64,000 nucleotides of DNA from Skermanella aerolata KACC 11604 (GCF_000936425.1 NZ_AVFK01000009.1:62001-126000); one strand, 5' to 3'. Counted from the first letter of the stretch, positions 1 through 8,063 are shown. The notes: generated by a model not told the origin, from the letters alone. Numbers and translations: made by a program.

Positions 1-339
1 GGCGTGCTGTGCAACTGGATGGTCTCGACCGGTGTCGTGGGGGCCATGCTATCGACCTCCGTTCCCGGCAAGGTCATCGCGATGTGGATGCCCATCATGC
101 TGTTCTTCGGCATGGCCTTCGAGCACTCGGTCGTCAACATGTTCCTGTTCCCGTCGGGCCTGATGCTGGGCGGCAACTTCTCGATCATGGACTACATGAT
201 CTGGAACGAGATCCCGACCGTCCTGGGCAACTTGGTCGGCGGACTGGCCTTCGTCGGCCTCACCCTCTATTCCACCCATATCAAGACGGGCGCCAAGCGC
301 ACCGTCGACCGGCGCCCGCTGCGCGTAGCGGCCGAGTAG
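1..339 (+). CDS. Formate/nitrite transporter family channel, C-terminal part (5' end outside window)
   Basis: The reading frame is open from base 1 and ends with TAG at 337-339, so only the last 112 residues are present. They contain the family-typical CNWMV segment (about residues 4-8) and AFEHSVVNMF (about 38-47), followed by a last hydrophobic helix and a short basic tail. Proteins of this family (FocA, NirC, FdhC) are pentameric inner-membrane channels for small monovalent anions such as formate or nitrite. The next gene is a PP2C/kinase fusion; in other proteobacteria such a fusion is often found beside nitrite/nitrate transport genes, which favours nitrite as substrate. This is inference, and the missing N-terminus prevents a firm NirC versus FocA call. 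Confidence 0.85.
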   Translation, partial: GVLCNWMVSTGVVGAMLSTSVPGKVIAMWMPIMLFFGMAFEHSVVNMFLFPSGLMLGGNFSIMDYMIWNEIPTVLGNLVGGLAFVGLTLYSTHIKTGAKRTVDRRPLRVAAE

Positions 340-395
340 GTCCAGTCGCTCGGATGTCCGGCCCAACTGGGCCGGGCTTCCGCCATGGGGTGCGC

Positions 396-2144
396 ATGTC
401 AGGCAAACTGGCCGTTTCGATCGGGCAGCATTCCGATCCGGGCCGCAAGGACCGGAACCAGGACTTCCACGGGGCACTGCTCCCGGAAGGACGCGTCCTC
501 GCGTCCAAAGGCATCGCGCTGGCGCTCGCCGACGGCATCTCCTCCAGCGCGGTCGGCGGGATCGCCTCGGAATCGGCGGTCAAGAGTTTCCTCACCGACT
601 ACTACTGCACATCAGACGCCTGGTCGGTCAAGACGTCGGCCCAACGCGTCATCGATGCGGCCAATTCCTGGCTCCATGCGGAAACCAGGCGCGGCCGGCA
701 TGCCCATGACCCCGACCGGGGCTATGTCTGCACGCTGAGCGCCCTGGTGCTGAAGTCGCGCAGCGCGCACCTCTTCCACATCGGCGACTGCCGGGTCTTC
801 CGCGTCGTGGGCGAGACGCTCGAGCAGCTGACCGAGGATCACCGGGTCGTGATTTCCTCGCAGGAAAACTATCTCGGGCGGGCGCTGGGCGCGGCGCCTA
901 GCGTCGAGATCGACTACCGCCTCCTCGACCTCAGTCCGGGCGACGTATTCGTGCTCGCCACCGACGGCGTCTACGAGCATGTCCCGCCGCGCAGCATCAC
1001 GCAGGCCATCGCGGCATCCAGCGGCGATCTCGACCTTGCCGCCCGGCGGGTCGTCGAAGAAGCGCTGGCCCGGGGCAGCCCCGACAACCTCACGATCCAG
1101 ATCGCGCGCATCGACACCCTGCCGGACGGAGACGTCGGCGATCTGCTCGGCCGCACCGATACCCTCCCCGCCTCACCCTTGCCGGAAGCACCCGGCGACT
1201 TCGACGGCTACCGCCTCCTGCGGCAGCTCCATTCCAGCAGTCGCAGCCACATCTTCCTGGCGACCAACGGGGAAACGGGCGGGGAAACGGGCGGGGAAAC
1301 CGGCGAGAAGGTCGCGCTCAAGCTTCCCTCGATCGACCTGCGTGAAAACGAAGCCTATCTCCGGCGCTTCATGATGGAGGAGTGGATAGCGCGGCGCATC
1401 GGCAGTCCGCACGTGCTCAAGGCCGCGGCCCCCGGACGCCGGCAAAACTTCCTCTACACGGCTACCGAATACGTCGAAGGCCGGACCTTGCGGCAATGGA
1501 TGTTCGACAATCCCCATCCCGATCTCGAGACGGTGCGCGGCATCGTCGAGCAGATCGGCAAAGGTCTGCGGGCTTTCCATCGTCTGGAAATGGTTCACCA
1601 GGACCTGCGCCCCGAGAACATCATGATCGACCGCGACGGCGCCGTGAAGATCATCGATTTCGGCTCGACCACGGTAGCCGGCGTCCGCGAAGCAGCACCC
1701 GAGTTCGACGATGACGAGATACTCGGGACGGTACAGTACGCAGCACCCGAATATTTCCTGGGCCATCCGGGAACGGAGCGGTCCGACCTCTTCTCGCTCG
1801 GGGTCGTGACCTACGAGATGCTGACCGGCAGGCTCCCCTACGGCGCGGAGGTCGCGAAGGCCCGCAGCCGCAAGGCACAGGGCCGGCTCCGCTATGCGAC
1901 GGCGCGGAACGGGTCACGCCGCATTCCCGACTGGCTGGACGATGCCCTGCGCCGCGCGGTCCATCCCGATCCGCTGAAGCGCCACGAAGCGGTCTCCGAG
2001 TTCATCGCCGACCTGCGCCGGCCGAACCCGGACTACCTGCCGGACCGCAGCGCTCCCCTGATCGAGCGCGACCCACTGGCATTCTGGCAGACGCTGTCGC
2101 TGATCCTCGCTGTCGTCATCGTCTTCCTCGTCGTCAGGCGATAA
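396..2144 (+). CDS. Bifunctional PP2C-type phosphatase / Ser-Thr protein kinase, membrane anchored
   Basis: A 582-residue protein with two opposing domains. Residues 1-240 are a PP2C phosphatase: DRNQD at 19-23 and ADG at 45-47 supply metal-binding acids, ATDG is at 188-191 and SPDN at 228-231. Residues 270-540 are a Hanks-type kinase: VALK with K309, HQDLRPEN with D403 and N408 (an HQD variant of HRD), DFG at 421-423 and APE at 450-452. The glycine-rich loop is degenerate. A single hydrophobic helix at about 563-580 ends in RR, so the enzyme is tail-anchored. Residues 292-303 are three copies of GETG encoded by a 12-bp tandem repeat. Start 396 was chosen because the phosphatase homology begins there; an in-frame ATG at 354 is possible. 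It follows the anion channel by 56 bp and is likely co-transcribed with it. Confidence 0.88.
   Translation: MSGKLAVSIGQHSDPGRKDRNQDFHGALLPEGRVLASKGIALALADGISSSAVGGIASESAVKSFLTDYYCTSDAWSVKTSAQRVIDAANSWLHAETRRGRHAHDPDRGYVCTLSALVLKSRSAHLFHIGDCRVFRVVGETLEQLTEDHRVVISSQENYLGRALGAAPSVEIDYRLLDLSPGDVFVLATDGVYEHVPPRSITQAIAASSGDLDLAARRVVEEALARGSPDNLTIQIARIDTLPDGDVGDLLGRTDTLPASPLPEAPGDFDGYRLLRQLHSSSRSHIFLATNGETGGETGGETGEKVALKLPSIDLRENEAYLRRFMMEEWIARRIGSPHVLKAAAPGRRQNFLYTATEYVEGRTLRQWMFDNPHPDLETVRGIVEQIGKGLRAFHRLEMVHQDLRPENIMIDRDGAVKIIDFGSTTVAGVREAAPEFDDDEILGTVQYAAPEYFLGHPGTERSDLFSLGVVTYEMLTGRLPYGAEVAKARSRKAQGRLRYATARNGSRRIPDWLDDALRRAVHPDPLKRHEAVSEFIADLRRPNPDYLPDRSAPLIERDPLAFWQTLSLILAVVIVFLVVRR
1269..1304 (+). 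repeat. 12-bp tandem repeat, three units, inside the kinase gene
   Basis: Three consecutive 12-base units (GGGGAAACGGGC, with one substitution in the third) encode GETG three times. The repeat lies between the degenerate nucleotide-binding loop and the VALK lysine, so unit changes would alter a loop length without shifting the frame. Confidence 0.85.
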
Positions 2145-2176
2145 CTGAGGAATGACAGGCTTCTGGGCGAGATCCA

Positions 2177-2197
2177 CCGGCCGTGACGGACGGCCGG
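2177..2197. other. Hairpin between two convergent genes
   Basis: A perfect 8-bp stem (CCGGCCGT / ACGGCCGG) with a 5-base loop sits between the converging ends of the kinase gene and the NHL gene. No T-tract follows on either strand, so it is not a standard intrinsic terminator, though it may help stop or stabilise both transcripts. Confidence 0.4.
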
Positions 2198-2228
2198 CGT
2201 CTCATGCCGCGTCAGGACTGCCGGACGG

Positions 2229-3473
2229 TTACTGCGTCGGCCAGGGCATCGCCGCATTGACCGTCGTAACGGCGCCGACCCCCTTGTTGACGAACTTTTG
2301 CAGGCGTTTCCCGGTATAGGTCTCGGTCGTGTAGATGTTCCCCTTGCTGTCCGTGGCGATGCTGTGGACGCCCAGGAACATGCCGGGCTGGCGGCCGCCA
2401 TAGCCGAAGTTGTACAGCTCTTCCATGGACTGCCGGTCGAACACCCGGACGTGCTCGTTCACGCCGTCGGCGATGTAGAGATACTTCTGCTCCGGGTCCT
2501 TCGAGAAGTCGATGTCCCAGACCGATCCATCCGCCAGAGTATCCTTGGCGACGAAGATCTCTTTGACGAAGGCGCCGTCCGACTTGAATATCTGGACGCG
2601 GTCGTTGGGCCGGTCGCAGACATAGACGAAGCCGTCGTTCGACAGCATCGCGCAGTGGACGGGGTTGCGGAACTGCTGTGCTACCGGAGCGGCCGGATCG
2701 TAGGGCGGCAGGACTTCGTCGGTCGGCGGCTTGCCGTAGGCGCCCCACATGCGCTTGATCTTGCCGGTGTCGAGATCGATCACTGCGACGCGGTGGTTCA
2801 GGTATCCGTCGGCGACGTAGCCTTCGTTGGCCTTGGGATCGATCATGATCTTGGCGACGCGGCCGAAGTTGTTCATGTCGGTGCTGTCGGCCTTGAACGC
2901 CGGCTTGTCAGCCGGAGATGAGGCGTCCTTGCGCGCATCGGCCTTGCCGTACTGGGCGACGAACTTGCCGTCGCGGGTGAACTTCAGGATTTGGGCGTCG
3001 CCGGGTCCATTGCCCCCAATCCAGACGAAGCCCTTGTGATCGACGACGATGCTGTGATTGGACGCCGGCCACTCGTACTCGCCGGTCTTGGACGGGCCGC
3101 CCCAGGCGTTGGCGACGTTACCCGCCGGATCGAACTCCAGAACAGCCGGAGCGGGATTGCAGCATTCGCCGACGCGCAGCCCGTTGCGTGCGGGTGGGAA
3201 TGCCAGTTCGGTGTTGTCGAGAGCACCGGGGTCGCTGCCGCGATGGACGATCCAGACGTGATCGCGTTCATCGACGCTGACGCCGATCGCCTGCCCCAGC
3301 ACCCAGTTGTTGGGCATCGGCTTCGGCCAGTACGGATCGACTTCGAAACGCGGAGCCTGCTTCCCCTGGGCTACGGCTTCCTGCAAATACAACTGGGCGC
3401 CGCCGAGTGCCATCATGACCGCCAGTAGACTGGCACCGACATACGCCTTGCGATTCTTTAAAAGTCGCTTCAT
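2229..3473 (-). CDS. Secreted NHL-repeat beta-propeller protein
   Basis: A 414-residue protein starting with a signal peptide or anchor (basic MKRLLKNRK, hydrophobic 11-32, possible cleavage after AVAQG). The mature part has repeated strand motifs typical of six-bladed NHL propellers: GVSVDERDHVWIV, SIVVDHKGFVWIG, IMIDPKANEGYVADG, CAMLSNDGFVYVCD and SIATDSKGNIYTTE. A CC pair occurs in the first third (GECCNPAP). Related proteins are annotated as peptidyl-glycine amidating-like or NHL proteins, but no catalytic copper centre is evident, so function is unknown. The ATG at 3473 is preceded by a strong GGGAGGGA ribosome site. It is divergent from the HupE-like gene across about 100 bp, suggesting a shared control region. 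Confidence 0.75.
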   Translation of the reverse strand: MKRLLKNRKAYVGASLLAVMMALGGAQLYLQEAVAQGKQAPRFEVDPYWPKPMPNNWVLGQAIGVSVDERDHVWIVHRGSDPGALDNTELAFPPARNGLRVGECCNPAPAVLEFDPAGNVANAWGGPSKTGEYEWPASNHSIVVDHKGFVWIGGNGPGDAQILKFTRDGKFVAQYGKADARKDASSPADKPAFKADSTDMNNFGRVAKIMIDPKANEGYVADGYLNHRVAVIDLDTGKIKRMWGAYGKPPTDEVLPPYDPAAPVAQQFRNPVHCAMLSNDGFVYVCDRPNDRVQIFKSDGAFVKEIFVAKDTLADGSVWDIDFSKDPEQKYLYIADGVNEHVRVFDRQSMEELYNFGYGGRQPGMFLGVHSIATDSKGNIYTTETYTGKRLQKFVNKGVGAVTTVNAAMPWPTQ

Positions 3474-3576
3474 CGTTGTCCCTCCCCAGCTAACCGCGCG
3501 GGCGCTTTCTGCGCTCTTGACTGCGGCTGACTGCCTATTGGAGCCTACTACTGCTCCCTTGCCGAGTCGAGGCCTC

Positions 3577-4983
3577 ATGATGTGCGTTAGATACTTGATG
3601 CTTATTGCACTTAGTGCGGCATCGATTTTGGGCTGGGCGATCGGTTCGAAAGCTCATGAGGTCCCGGATCAGGTCACGGTCCTCACCTTCCTGAAACCGG
3701 AGGGGAAGACCCTGACCCTGCTGGTGCGGGCGCCGATGAAGTCGCTGCGCGACGTGGACGTTCCCCTCAAGGCGAACGGGTTCCTGGACCTGTCGCGCGT
3801 GGACGCACCCCTGGAACATGCGGCACAGCTTTGGATCAGCGACTTCGTCGAGCTGTACGAGAACGACGCTCGCCTTGCCAAGCCGCGCCTGCTGGGTGCG
3901 CGGGTATCCCTGCCGTCCGACCGCTCCTTCGCCGAATACGATCAGGCGCTTGCCCATATCGGGAGCGGGCCGCTGCCGGCGGATACCGAGATCTACTGGG
4001 AGCAGGGCCTGCTCGATGTCGCCTATGAGTACCCGATCGCGTCAGATGGATCGAGTTTCGCGATCCGGCCGGGGCTGACGCGCCTCGGGCTTCAGGTCAA
4101 TGTCTCGATGCGGTTCCTGCCTCCCGGCGGCGCCGAGCGGGCCTTCGACGTCCATGCCGACGTCGGCGTCGTCCATCTCGATCCGAGCTGGCGGCAAGCC
4201 TTCGGCTTGTTCGCATGGCAAGGTTTCCTGCACATCCTCGACGGGATCGATCACCTGCTTTTCCTGTTCGCCCTGGTCATTCCCTTCCGCAGGCTCAAGC
4301 CGCTGGTCGGTATCGTCACCGCCTTCACCGTCGCGCATTCGATCACGCTGATCGCATCGGCCTATGGGCTGGCGCCGGATGCCTTGTGGTTCCCGCCGTT
4401 GATCGAGACGCTGATAGCGGTGTCGATCCTCTACATGGCGCTGGAGAACATCGTAGGCGCCCGCTTCGAGCAGCGTTGGGCCGTCACATTCGCCTTCGGT
4501 CTGGTACACGGCTTCGGCTTCTCGTTCCTGCTCAGCGAACGGCTGCAATTCGCCGGATCGCACCTCGTCACGTCGCTCCTGGCTTTCAATATCGGGGTCG
4601 AGCTTGGCCAGCTTCTGGTCCTGATCGTTGCCCTTCCGGCCTTGGGCTTTCTCTTCAGGCATATCGTGGAGAAGCGGATCGGGACGATCATCCTGTCGGC
4701 GCTGGTGGCGCATACCGCATGGCATTGGATGGTCGATCGTGGCGGGCAGCTCAGCCAATACCCATGGCCGAAGATGGATGCCATCGCACTGTCTGCCGCG
4801 CTCTGGTGGGCAATGGCGGCCGTTGCCCTGGCGGGGCTGATCTGGCTTCTCTCCGGCTTCATCGCCCGATGGGAGCGAACCGGGCTTGACGCAAGCGAGC
4901 CTTCGCTACCTCACACGCCCCTGCTCTCGAAACGCTGCGCCAGTCGCTGGAACATGGGGCGGGCCCGCAGGAAAGCGATATAG
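3577..4983 (+). CDS. HupE/UreJ-like polytopic membrane protein with secreted N-terminal domain
   Basis: A 468-residue protein with a signal peptide (hydrophobic 5-23, then KAHEVPDQ), an extracytoplasmic domain to about residue 205, and about seven hydrophobic helices. The membrane part has the HupE/UreJ_2 signatures LDGIDHLLFLFAL, TVAHSITL and GLVHGFGFSF, whose histidines and acids suggest metal handling; nickel uptake is known for classical HupE but unproved here. ATGs at 3577 and 3580 are equally possible. The last 36 residues are hydrophilic, unlike typical family ends, and the final 73 bp overlap the convergent DCC gene, so the stop may have shifted. No hydrogenase or urease genes are nearby. 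Confidence 0.78.
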   Translation: MMCVRYLMLIALSAASILGWAIGSKAHEVPDQVTVLTFLKPEGKTLTLLVRAPMKSLRDVDVPLKANGFLDLSRVDAPLEHAAQLWISDFVELYENDARLAKPRLLGARVSLPSDRSFAEYDQALAHIGSGPLPADTEIYWEQGLLDVAYEYPIASDGSSFAIRPGLTRLGLQVNVSMRFLPPGGAERAFDVHADVGVVHLDPSWRQAFGLFAWQGFLHILDGIDHLLFLFALVIPFRRLKPLVGIVTAFTVAHSITLIASAYGLAPDALWFPPLIETLIAVSILYMALENIVGARFEQRWAVTFAFGLVHGFGFSFLLSERLQFAGSHLVTSLLAFNIGVELGQLLVLIVALPALGFLFRHIVEKRIGTIILSALVAHTAWHWMVDRGGQLSQYPWPKMDAIALSAALWWAMAAVALAGLIWLLSGFIARWERTGLDASEPSLPHTPLLSKRCASRWNMGRARRKAI

Positions 4984-5276
4984 GCCCGTTCCAGCCCCGC
5001 CAGCACATATCCGTTGCGGGCGGCGAGGCCCAGCGGACGTAGCAGCGGGATCGCGCGCCACATCGCGGCGAAGGCGGCGGCGCCGGACAGCAGCCGGCCG
5101 TCTTCCCGTGCGTGGAAGCGGGCAAGCAGTGCGGCGCGATCGATCGGACATGACGCGTCGTCGCTGGCGGCATCGATGAAGCGGATGGCGCCCCGCCGGT
5201 CCAGCCGGCGCATCAAGGCGATCTCGCGCCGGCAGAGCGGACAGGCGCCATCGTGCCAGACGGTCAGTTCAGCCAT
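4911..5276 (-). CDS. DCC family thiol-disulfide oxidoreductase-like protein (DUF393)
   Basis: A 121-residue protein with the family hallmark near its N-terminus, WHDGACPLC (C12 and C15), followed by the typical length and a C-terminal helical part. The family is named after the DCC/DxxCPxC motif and is thought to have a thioredoxin-like fold with redox activity; substrates are not known. ATG 5276 gives the normal family N-terminus and has AGGTGAT upstream; an in-frame ATG at 5300, three bases after the MFS stop, would add eight residues. It is the second gene of a pair with the MFS exporter. Its 3' end overlaps the HupE-like gene tail to tail. Confidence 0.82.
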   Translation of the reverse strand: MAELTVWHDGACPLCRREIALMRRLDRRGAIRFIDAASDDASCPIDRAALLARFHAREDGRLLSGAAAFAAMWRAIPLLRPLGLAARNGYVLAGLERAYIAFLRARPMFQRLAQRFESRGV

Positions 5277-5303
5277 GGTTCGATCACCTGGTTCCTTCAT
5301 GCT

Positions 5304-6533
5304 TCAATCGGCGTCCTGATCCCCGGGCGCTGGCCGCAATGGCAAGACCGAGGCGCCGTTCCTGCGCCATCGGACCACCGTGATCAACACGCCGGTCAGT
5401 CCCATGACCGCCGAGAGCGCAAGGATAACGCCGCCGGCGCCGGACAGTCCGGCGAAGACCCCGACAAGCAACCCCGCCAGCGGCTGCGACAGGTTGTTCA
5501 GCATGACGATCAAGCCGGTGGTCTTGCCGTAGTCCTGGCGGGGAATGATCCTTTGGCGGAGGCTCCGGATATAGACGTTGAACATCTTGTCGAAGCCGAC
5601 GACCACGACGAAACCAGTCGCGTAGAGGAACGGCCCCGTCCCCGCTCCGGTCATGACCGCACCCAGGAAGATCATCGTGAAGGAGACGGAGCCCAGGACA
5701 CCGAGCGGCACGGTCGTCTGAGCGATCCCGAACAGGATGACGACGGTGGCGACCGCGCCGGCCGCCTGGAGGACGGCGTAGAAGAACTCGGTCTGGCCGT
5801 GGATTCCCGTGACCATGGCGGCGGATGTCGCCAGCGTGACGCCGATGATCAGGTTGACGGCGGCGGCAAGGACGACCACGTCGATCAGTCCGGGAAGCCG
5901 GACGATGTGCCGGGCAGCCGTGACGAGCGACGCCGCCCAATGGCCGCTGGCCGCCTCCGGTTCCGCCAGTCGCGGCCGGGCGGCACGCTCCCACAGGATG
6001 ACGGCGGCATCGGCGGCCAGAAAGAGTGCCGCCGCAAGCAGGACGACGTATTCCCAGGGCCAGATGCTTAGAAGGAAACCGGCGACCAGCGGTCCGAGCA
6101 CCATGCCCAACTGGTCGGCGATCTGGGTATAGGACAGCACCTTTTCGAATCGCTGGCCGCTGAAGACCTGCGGCAGCATGACTTCGCGCGCCATGATCCC
6201 CTGGGACGTCAGGACGCCGCAGACTGCCGAAATGGCGATCAGCCAGAAGATCCCGCCCAGCGCGGCATAAGCCGCCATCCCGGCGAAGCAGGCGGCCGCC
6301 CTGCACACCTGACTGGTGTGCAGGAGCCGCAGGGGCGATATCCGGTCGCACAAGGCGCCGCAGATCGGGAACGAGGCGTAGCGCGGCAGAGTCTCAAGGA
6401 AGAACGCCACGCCTGACCAGCCCACGCTCCCGGTGATCTGGAAGATCACGAGCGGGACCAGGAACAGGAGGATCTGGTCGGCCAGCCGCGAGATGAAGAG
6501 AGACTGGAAGAACGCCTGATGCTCCAACTTCAT
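5304..6533 (-). CDS. Major facilitator superfamily transporter, exporter-like
   Basis: A 409-residue, 12-helix protein. The N-terminal half shows the exporter-like pattern LFISRLADQILLFLVPLVIF and a loop-2/3 region around GALCDRISPLRLLH, resembling the MFS_3 group that includes enterobactin exporter-type proteins. The substrate cannot be read from the sequence. The ATG at 6533 was chosen; a TTG at 6563 would add ten residues (VEKSHGRRW). It is probably co-transcribed with the DCC gene 27 bp downstream. A 152-bp palindromic repeat lies immediately upstream, between this gene and the VOC gene. Confidence 0.8.
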   Translation of the reverse strand: MKLEHQAFFQSLFISRLADQILLFLVPLVIFQITGSVGWSGVAFFLETLPRYASFPICGALCDRISPLRLLHTSQVCRAAACFAGMAAYAALGGIFWLIAISAVCGVLTSQGIMAREVMLPQVFSGQRFEKVLSYTQIADQLGMVLGPLVAGFLLSIWPWEYVVLLAAALFLAADAAVILWERAARPRLAEPEAASGHWAASLVTAARHIVRLPGLIDVVVLAAAVNLIIGVTLATSAAMVTGIHGQTEFFYAVLQAAGAVATVVILFGIAQTTVPLGVLGSVSFTMIFLGAVMTGAGTGPFLYATGFVVVVGFDKMFNVYIRSLRQRIIPRQDYGKTTGLIVMLNNLSQPLAGLLVGVFAGLSGAGGVILALSAVMGLTGVLITVVRWRRNGASVLPLRPAPGDQDAD

Positions 6534-6566
6534 CCATCGGCGCCCATGCGATTTCTCCACCAAGTT

Positions 6567-6718
6567 ACATTAGAACCTGAAATTTCCGGCCTGTCGTACG
6601 ACTTTCCCTCATGGCAGAGGTGTTGGGCCACGGGCCAACCTACGAAGCAGGAGCTTGTAGGTTGGCCCGTGGCCCAACACCAACGCGCTGACAAGTCGGA
6701 ACTTTCCAGTTCTGGTAT
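6567..6718 (-). repeat. Palindromic MITE-like element, copy A
   Basis: A 152-bp intergenic element. The centre is a perfect inverted repeat: arms 6619-6643 and 6657-6681 (25 bp each) around a 13-base loop GAAGCAGGAGCTT. The ends, 6567-6586 and 6699-6718, form an imperfect terminal inverted repeat (14 of 20 pairs). A second element of exactly the same length is at 25006-25157. TTA occurs at both edges (6565-6567 and 6718-6720), a possible target duplication. The minus strand is an open frame through the whole element. No transposase is encoded. Confidence 0.85.
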
Positions 6719-6729
6719 TACAGCAAGTC

Positions 6730-7215
6730 TCATGCGGGATCGGTGCCGTCAAAGGCTCGCTTCAGCGCTGCGATATCCAGCTTGACCATGCCCATCACCG
6801 CCTGCATGGCTCGGGCGGCACGGGTCCGGTCGGGGTCACCCAGCATGGCGCCGATCCCGCTCGGCATGATCTGCCACGCGATGCCGTAGCGATCCCGCAG
6901 CCAGCCGCACTGTTCCTCGGTGCCGCCTGCCAGAAGAGCGTCCCAGACACGGTCCAGTTCCTCCTGATCGTCGCACTCGTAGGCGAGCGAGATGGCGTGG
7001 CCGAACTCCTGACGCATGCCGCCGTTCAGGGCCGCCACACGCTGGCCCGCGAGGGTGAACTCGACCACCGCCACGCTGCCGGCCGGTCCACCGGGGGTAT
7101 CCGTCGGGTAATCGACCACGCGGTCGATCCGGGAGTCGGGCAGGATCGAGACATAGTATTCGGCTGCTTCAAGCGCCTCGTGGGCAAACCACAGCCAAGG
7201 AGTGAGTTTCGCCAT
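6730..7215 (-). CDS. VOC superfamily protein, PhnB-like 3-demethylubiquinone methyltransferase-fold
   Basis: A 161-residue protein beginning MAKLTPWLWFAHEALEAAEY, the typical start of PhnB-like vicinal-oxygen-chelate proteins (WLWF, then AAEYYVSIL). It keeps the GGMRQEFGHAISLAYECDDQ region and the C-terminal GDPDRTRAARAMQAVMGMVK. Family members form dimers with a cupped beta sheet; most have no proven reaction. The start at 7215 lies nine bases after GGAG; ATG 7221 would add two residues. It is the last of three small minus-strand genes (VOC, DUF1428, VOC-like) divergent from an HxlR regulator, arranged like an inducible small-molecule response operon. Confidence 0.85.
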   Translation of the reverse strand: MAKLTPWLWFAHEALEAAEYYVSILPDSRIDRVVDYPTDTPGGPAGSVAVVEFTLAGQRVAALNGGMRQEFGHAISLAYECDDQEELDRVWDALLAGGTEEQCGWLRDRYGIAWQIMPSGIGAMLGDPDRTRAARAMQAVMGMVKLDIAALKRAFDGTDPA

Positions 7216-7247
7216 TCTCATTTTCTCCGTCTCGGGGGAACGATGAG

Positions 7248-7598
7248 TCAGCCTTCGAACAGGATGTCGAAGCCGCCATAGATCATCCGCTTCCCGTCGA
7301 AGGGCATGTCGGCGCCGGTCTGCATGCGGGGATCCTTCACGACCTCCGGGTGGCCCGCGTCGCGGACCGCTTTCGACGGCCATACGATCCACGAGAAGAC
7401 CACCGTCTCGCCCGCCTCGGCCTTCACGGCGCCCTTGAAGTCGGTGACCTTGCCGTCGGGTACGTCGTCGCCCCAGCATTCGACCAGCTTGATCGCGCCA
7501 TGCTCCTTGAATACTTCAGCAGCCCTGGCGCACATTTCCCGGTATTCTTCCTTCTTGTGGGTCGGCACCGGAACGACGAATCCGTCGATGTAGCTCAT
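7248..7598 (-). CDS. DUF1428 family protein (YbaA-like)
   Basis: A 116-residue protein matching the DUF1428 pattern closely: N-terminal YIDGFVVPVP, central ECWGDDVPDGKVTDF, and C-terminal MPFDGKRMIYGGFDIL. The fold is a dimeric ferredoxin-like barrel and the biochemical role is unknown. An AAGGGAGAAGAGCC stretch precedes the ATG at 7598. It sits between two VOC-fold genes with gaps of about 30 bp, so the three are very likely one transcript. Such DUF1428/VOC/HxlR groups recur in proteobacteria, which suggests a shared stress or electrophile response, though that is inference. Confidence 0.87.
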   Translation of the reverse strand: MSYIDGFVVPVPTHKKEEYREMCARAAEVFKEHGAIKLVECWGDDVPDGKVTDFKGAVKAEAGETVVFSWIVWPSKAVRDAGHPEVVKDPRMQTGADMPFDGKRMIYGGFDILFEG

Positions 7599-7628
7599 GG
7601 CTCTTCTCCCTTGATGTCCTGGTTTTGC

Positions 7629-8063
7629 TTACGCGCCGGTGGCTCCGCCGCCCATCGCTTCCGCAGCGGCGGCGACGTCCATCCACATGATTTCCCAGAT
7701 GTGGCCGTCCGGGTCCTCGAAGCTGCGTCCGTACATGAAGCCATAATCCTGCTTCGGACCGGGATCGACGACGCCTCCCGCAGCGCCCGCCTTGTTCGTC
7801 ATGTCGTCGACCGCCTCGCGGCTGTCGGCGGAAAGGCAGATCAGCACCTCGCTGGTCGTCTTCGCATCGGCGATCGCCTTGGGCGTGAACTGGCGGAACT
7901 TGTCGTGTGTCAGCAGCATCACGCTGATGGTTTCCGAAAACACCATGCAGGTGGCGGTGTGGTCGCTGAACTGCTCGTTCTTGCGGGCACCGATGGCTTC
8001 GTAGAAGGCGTTGGAGCGCGCCAGATCGGCGACGGGCAGATTGACGAAGATCAGCCTGGACAT
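7629..8063 (-). CDS. VOC family protein (glyoxalase/bleomycin-resistance fold)
   Basis: A 144-residue protein with one VOC unit pair: RLIFVNLPVADLARSNAFYE at the start, DPGPKQDYGFMYGRSFEDPD GHIWEI near the end. The terminal DPDGHIWEIMW motif is typical of glyoxalase-like proteins and carries the metal-ligand glutamate position. Substrate unknown. ATG 8063 is preceded by GGGAGGACGATCCA, a strong ribosome site. First gene of the minus-strand trio, 76 bp from and divergent to the HxlR regulator gene, which is the likely controller. Confidence 0.86.
   Translation of the reverse strand: MSRLIFVNLPVADLARSNAFYEAIGARKNEQFSDHTATCMVFSETISVMLLTHDKFRQFTPKAIADAKTTSEVLICLSADSREAVDDMTNKAGAAGGVVDPGPKQDYGFMYGRSFEDPDGHIWEIMWMDVAAAAEAMGGGATGA

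Noticed and set aside
6530-6733. A 67-codon minus-strand frame as a gene of its own
   Set aside because: It is the open frame of palindromic element copy A and has no ribosome site; it is reported as part of the repeat instead.
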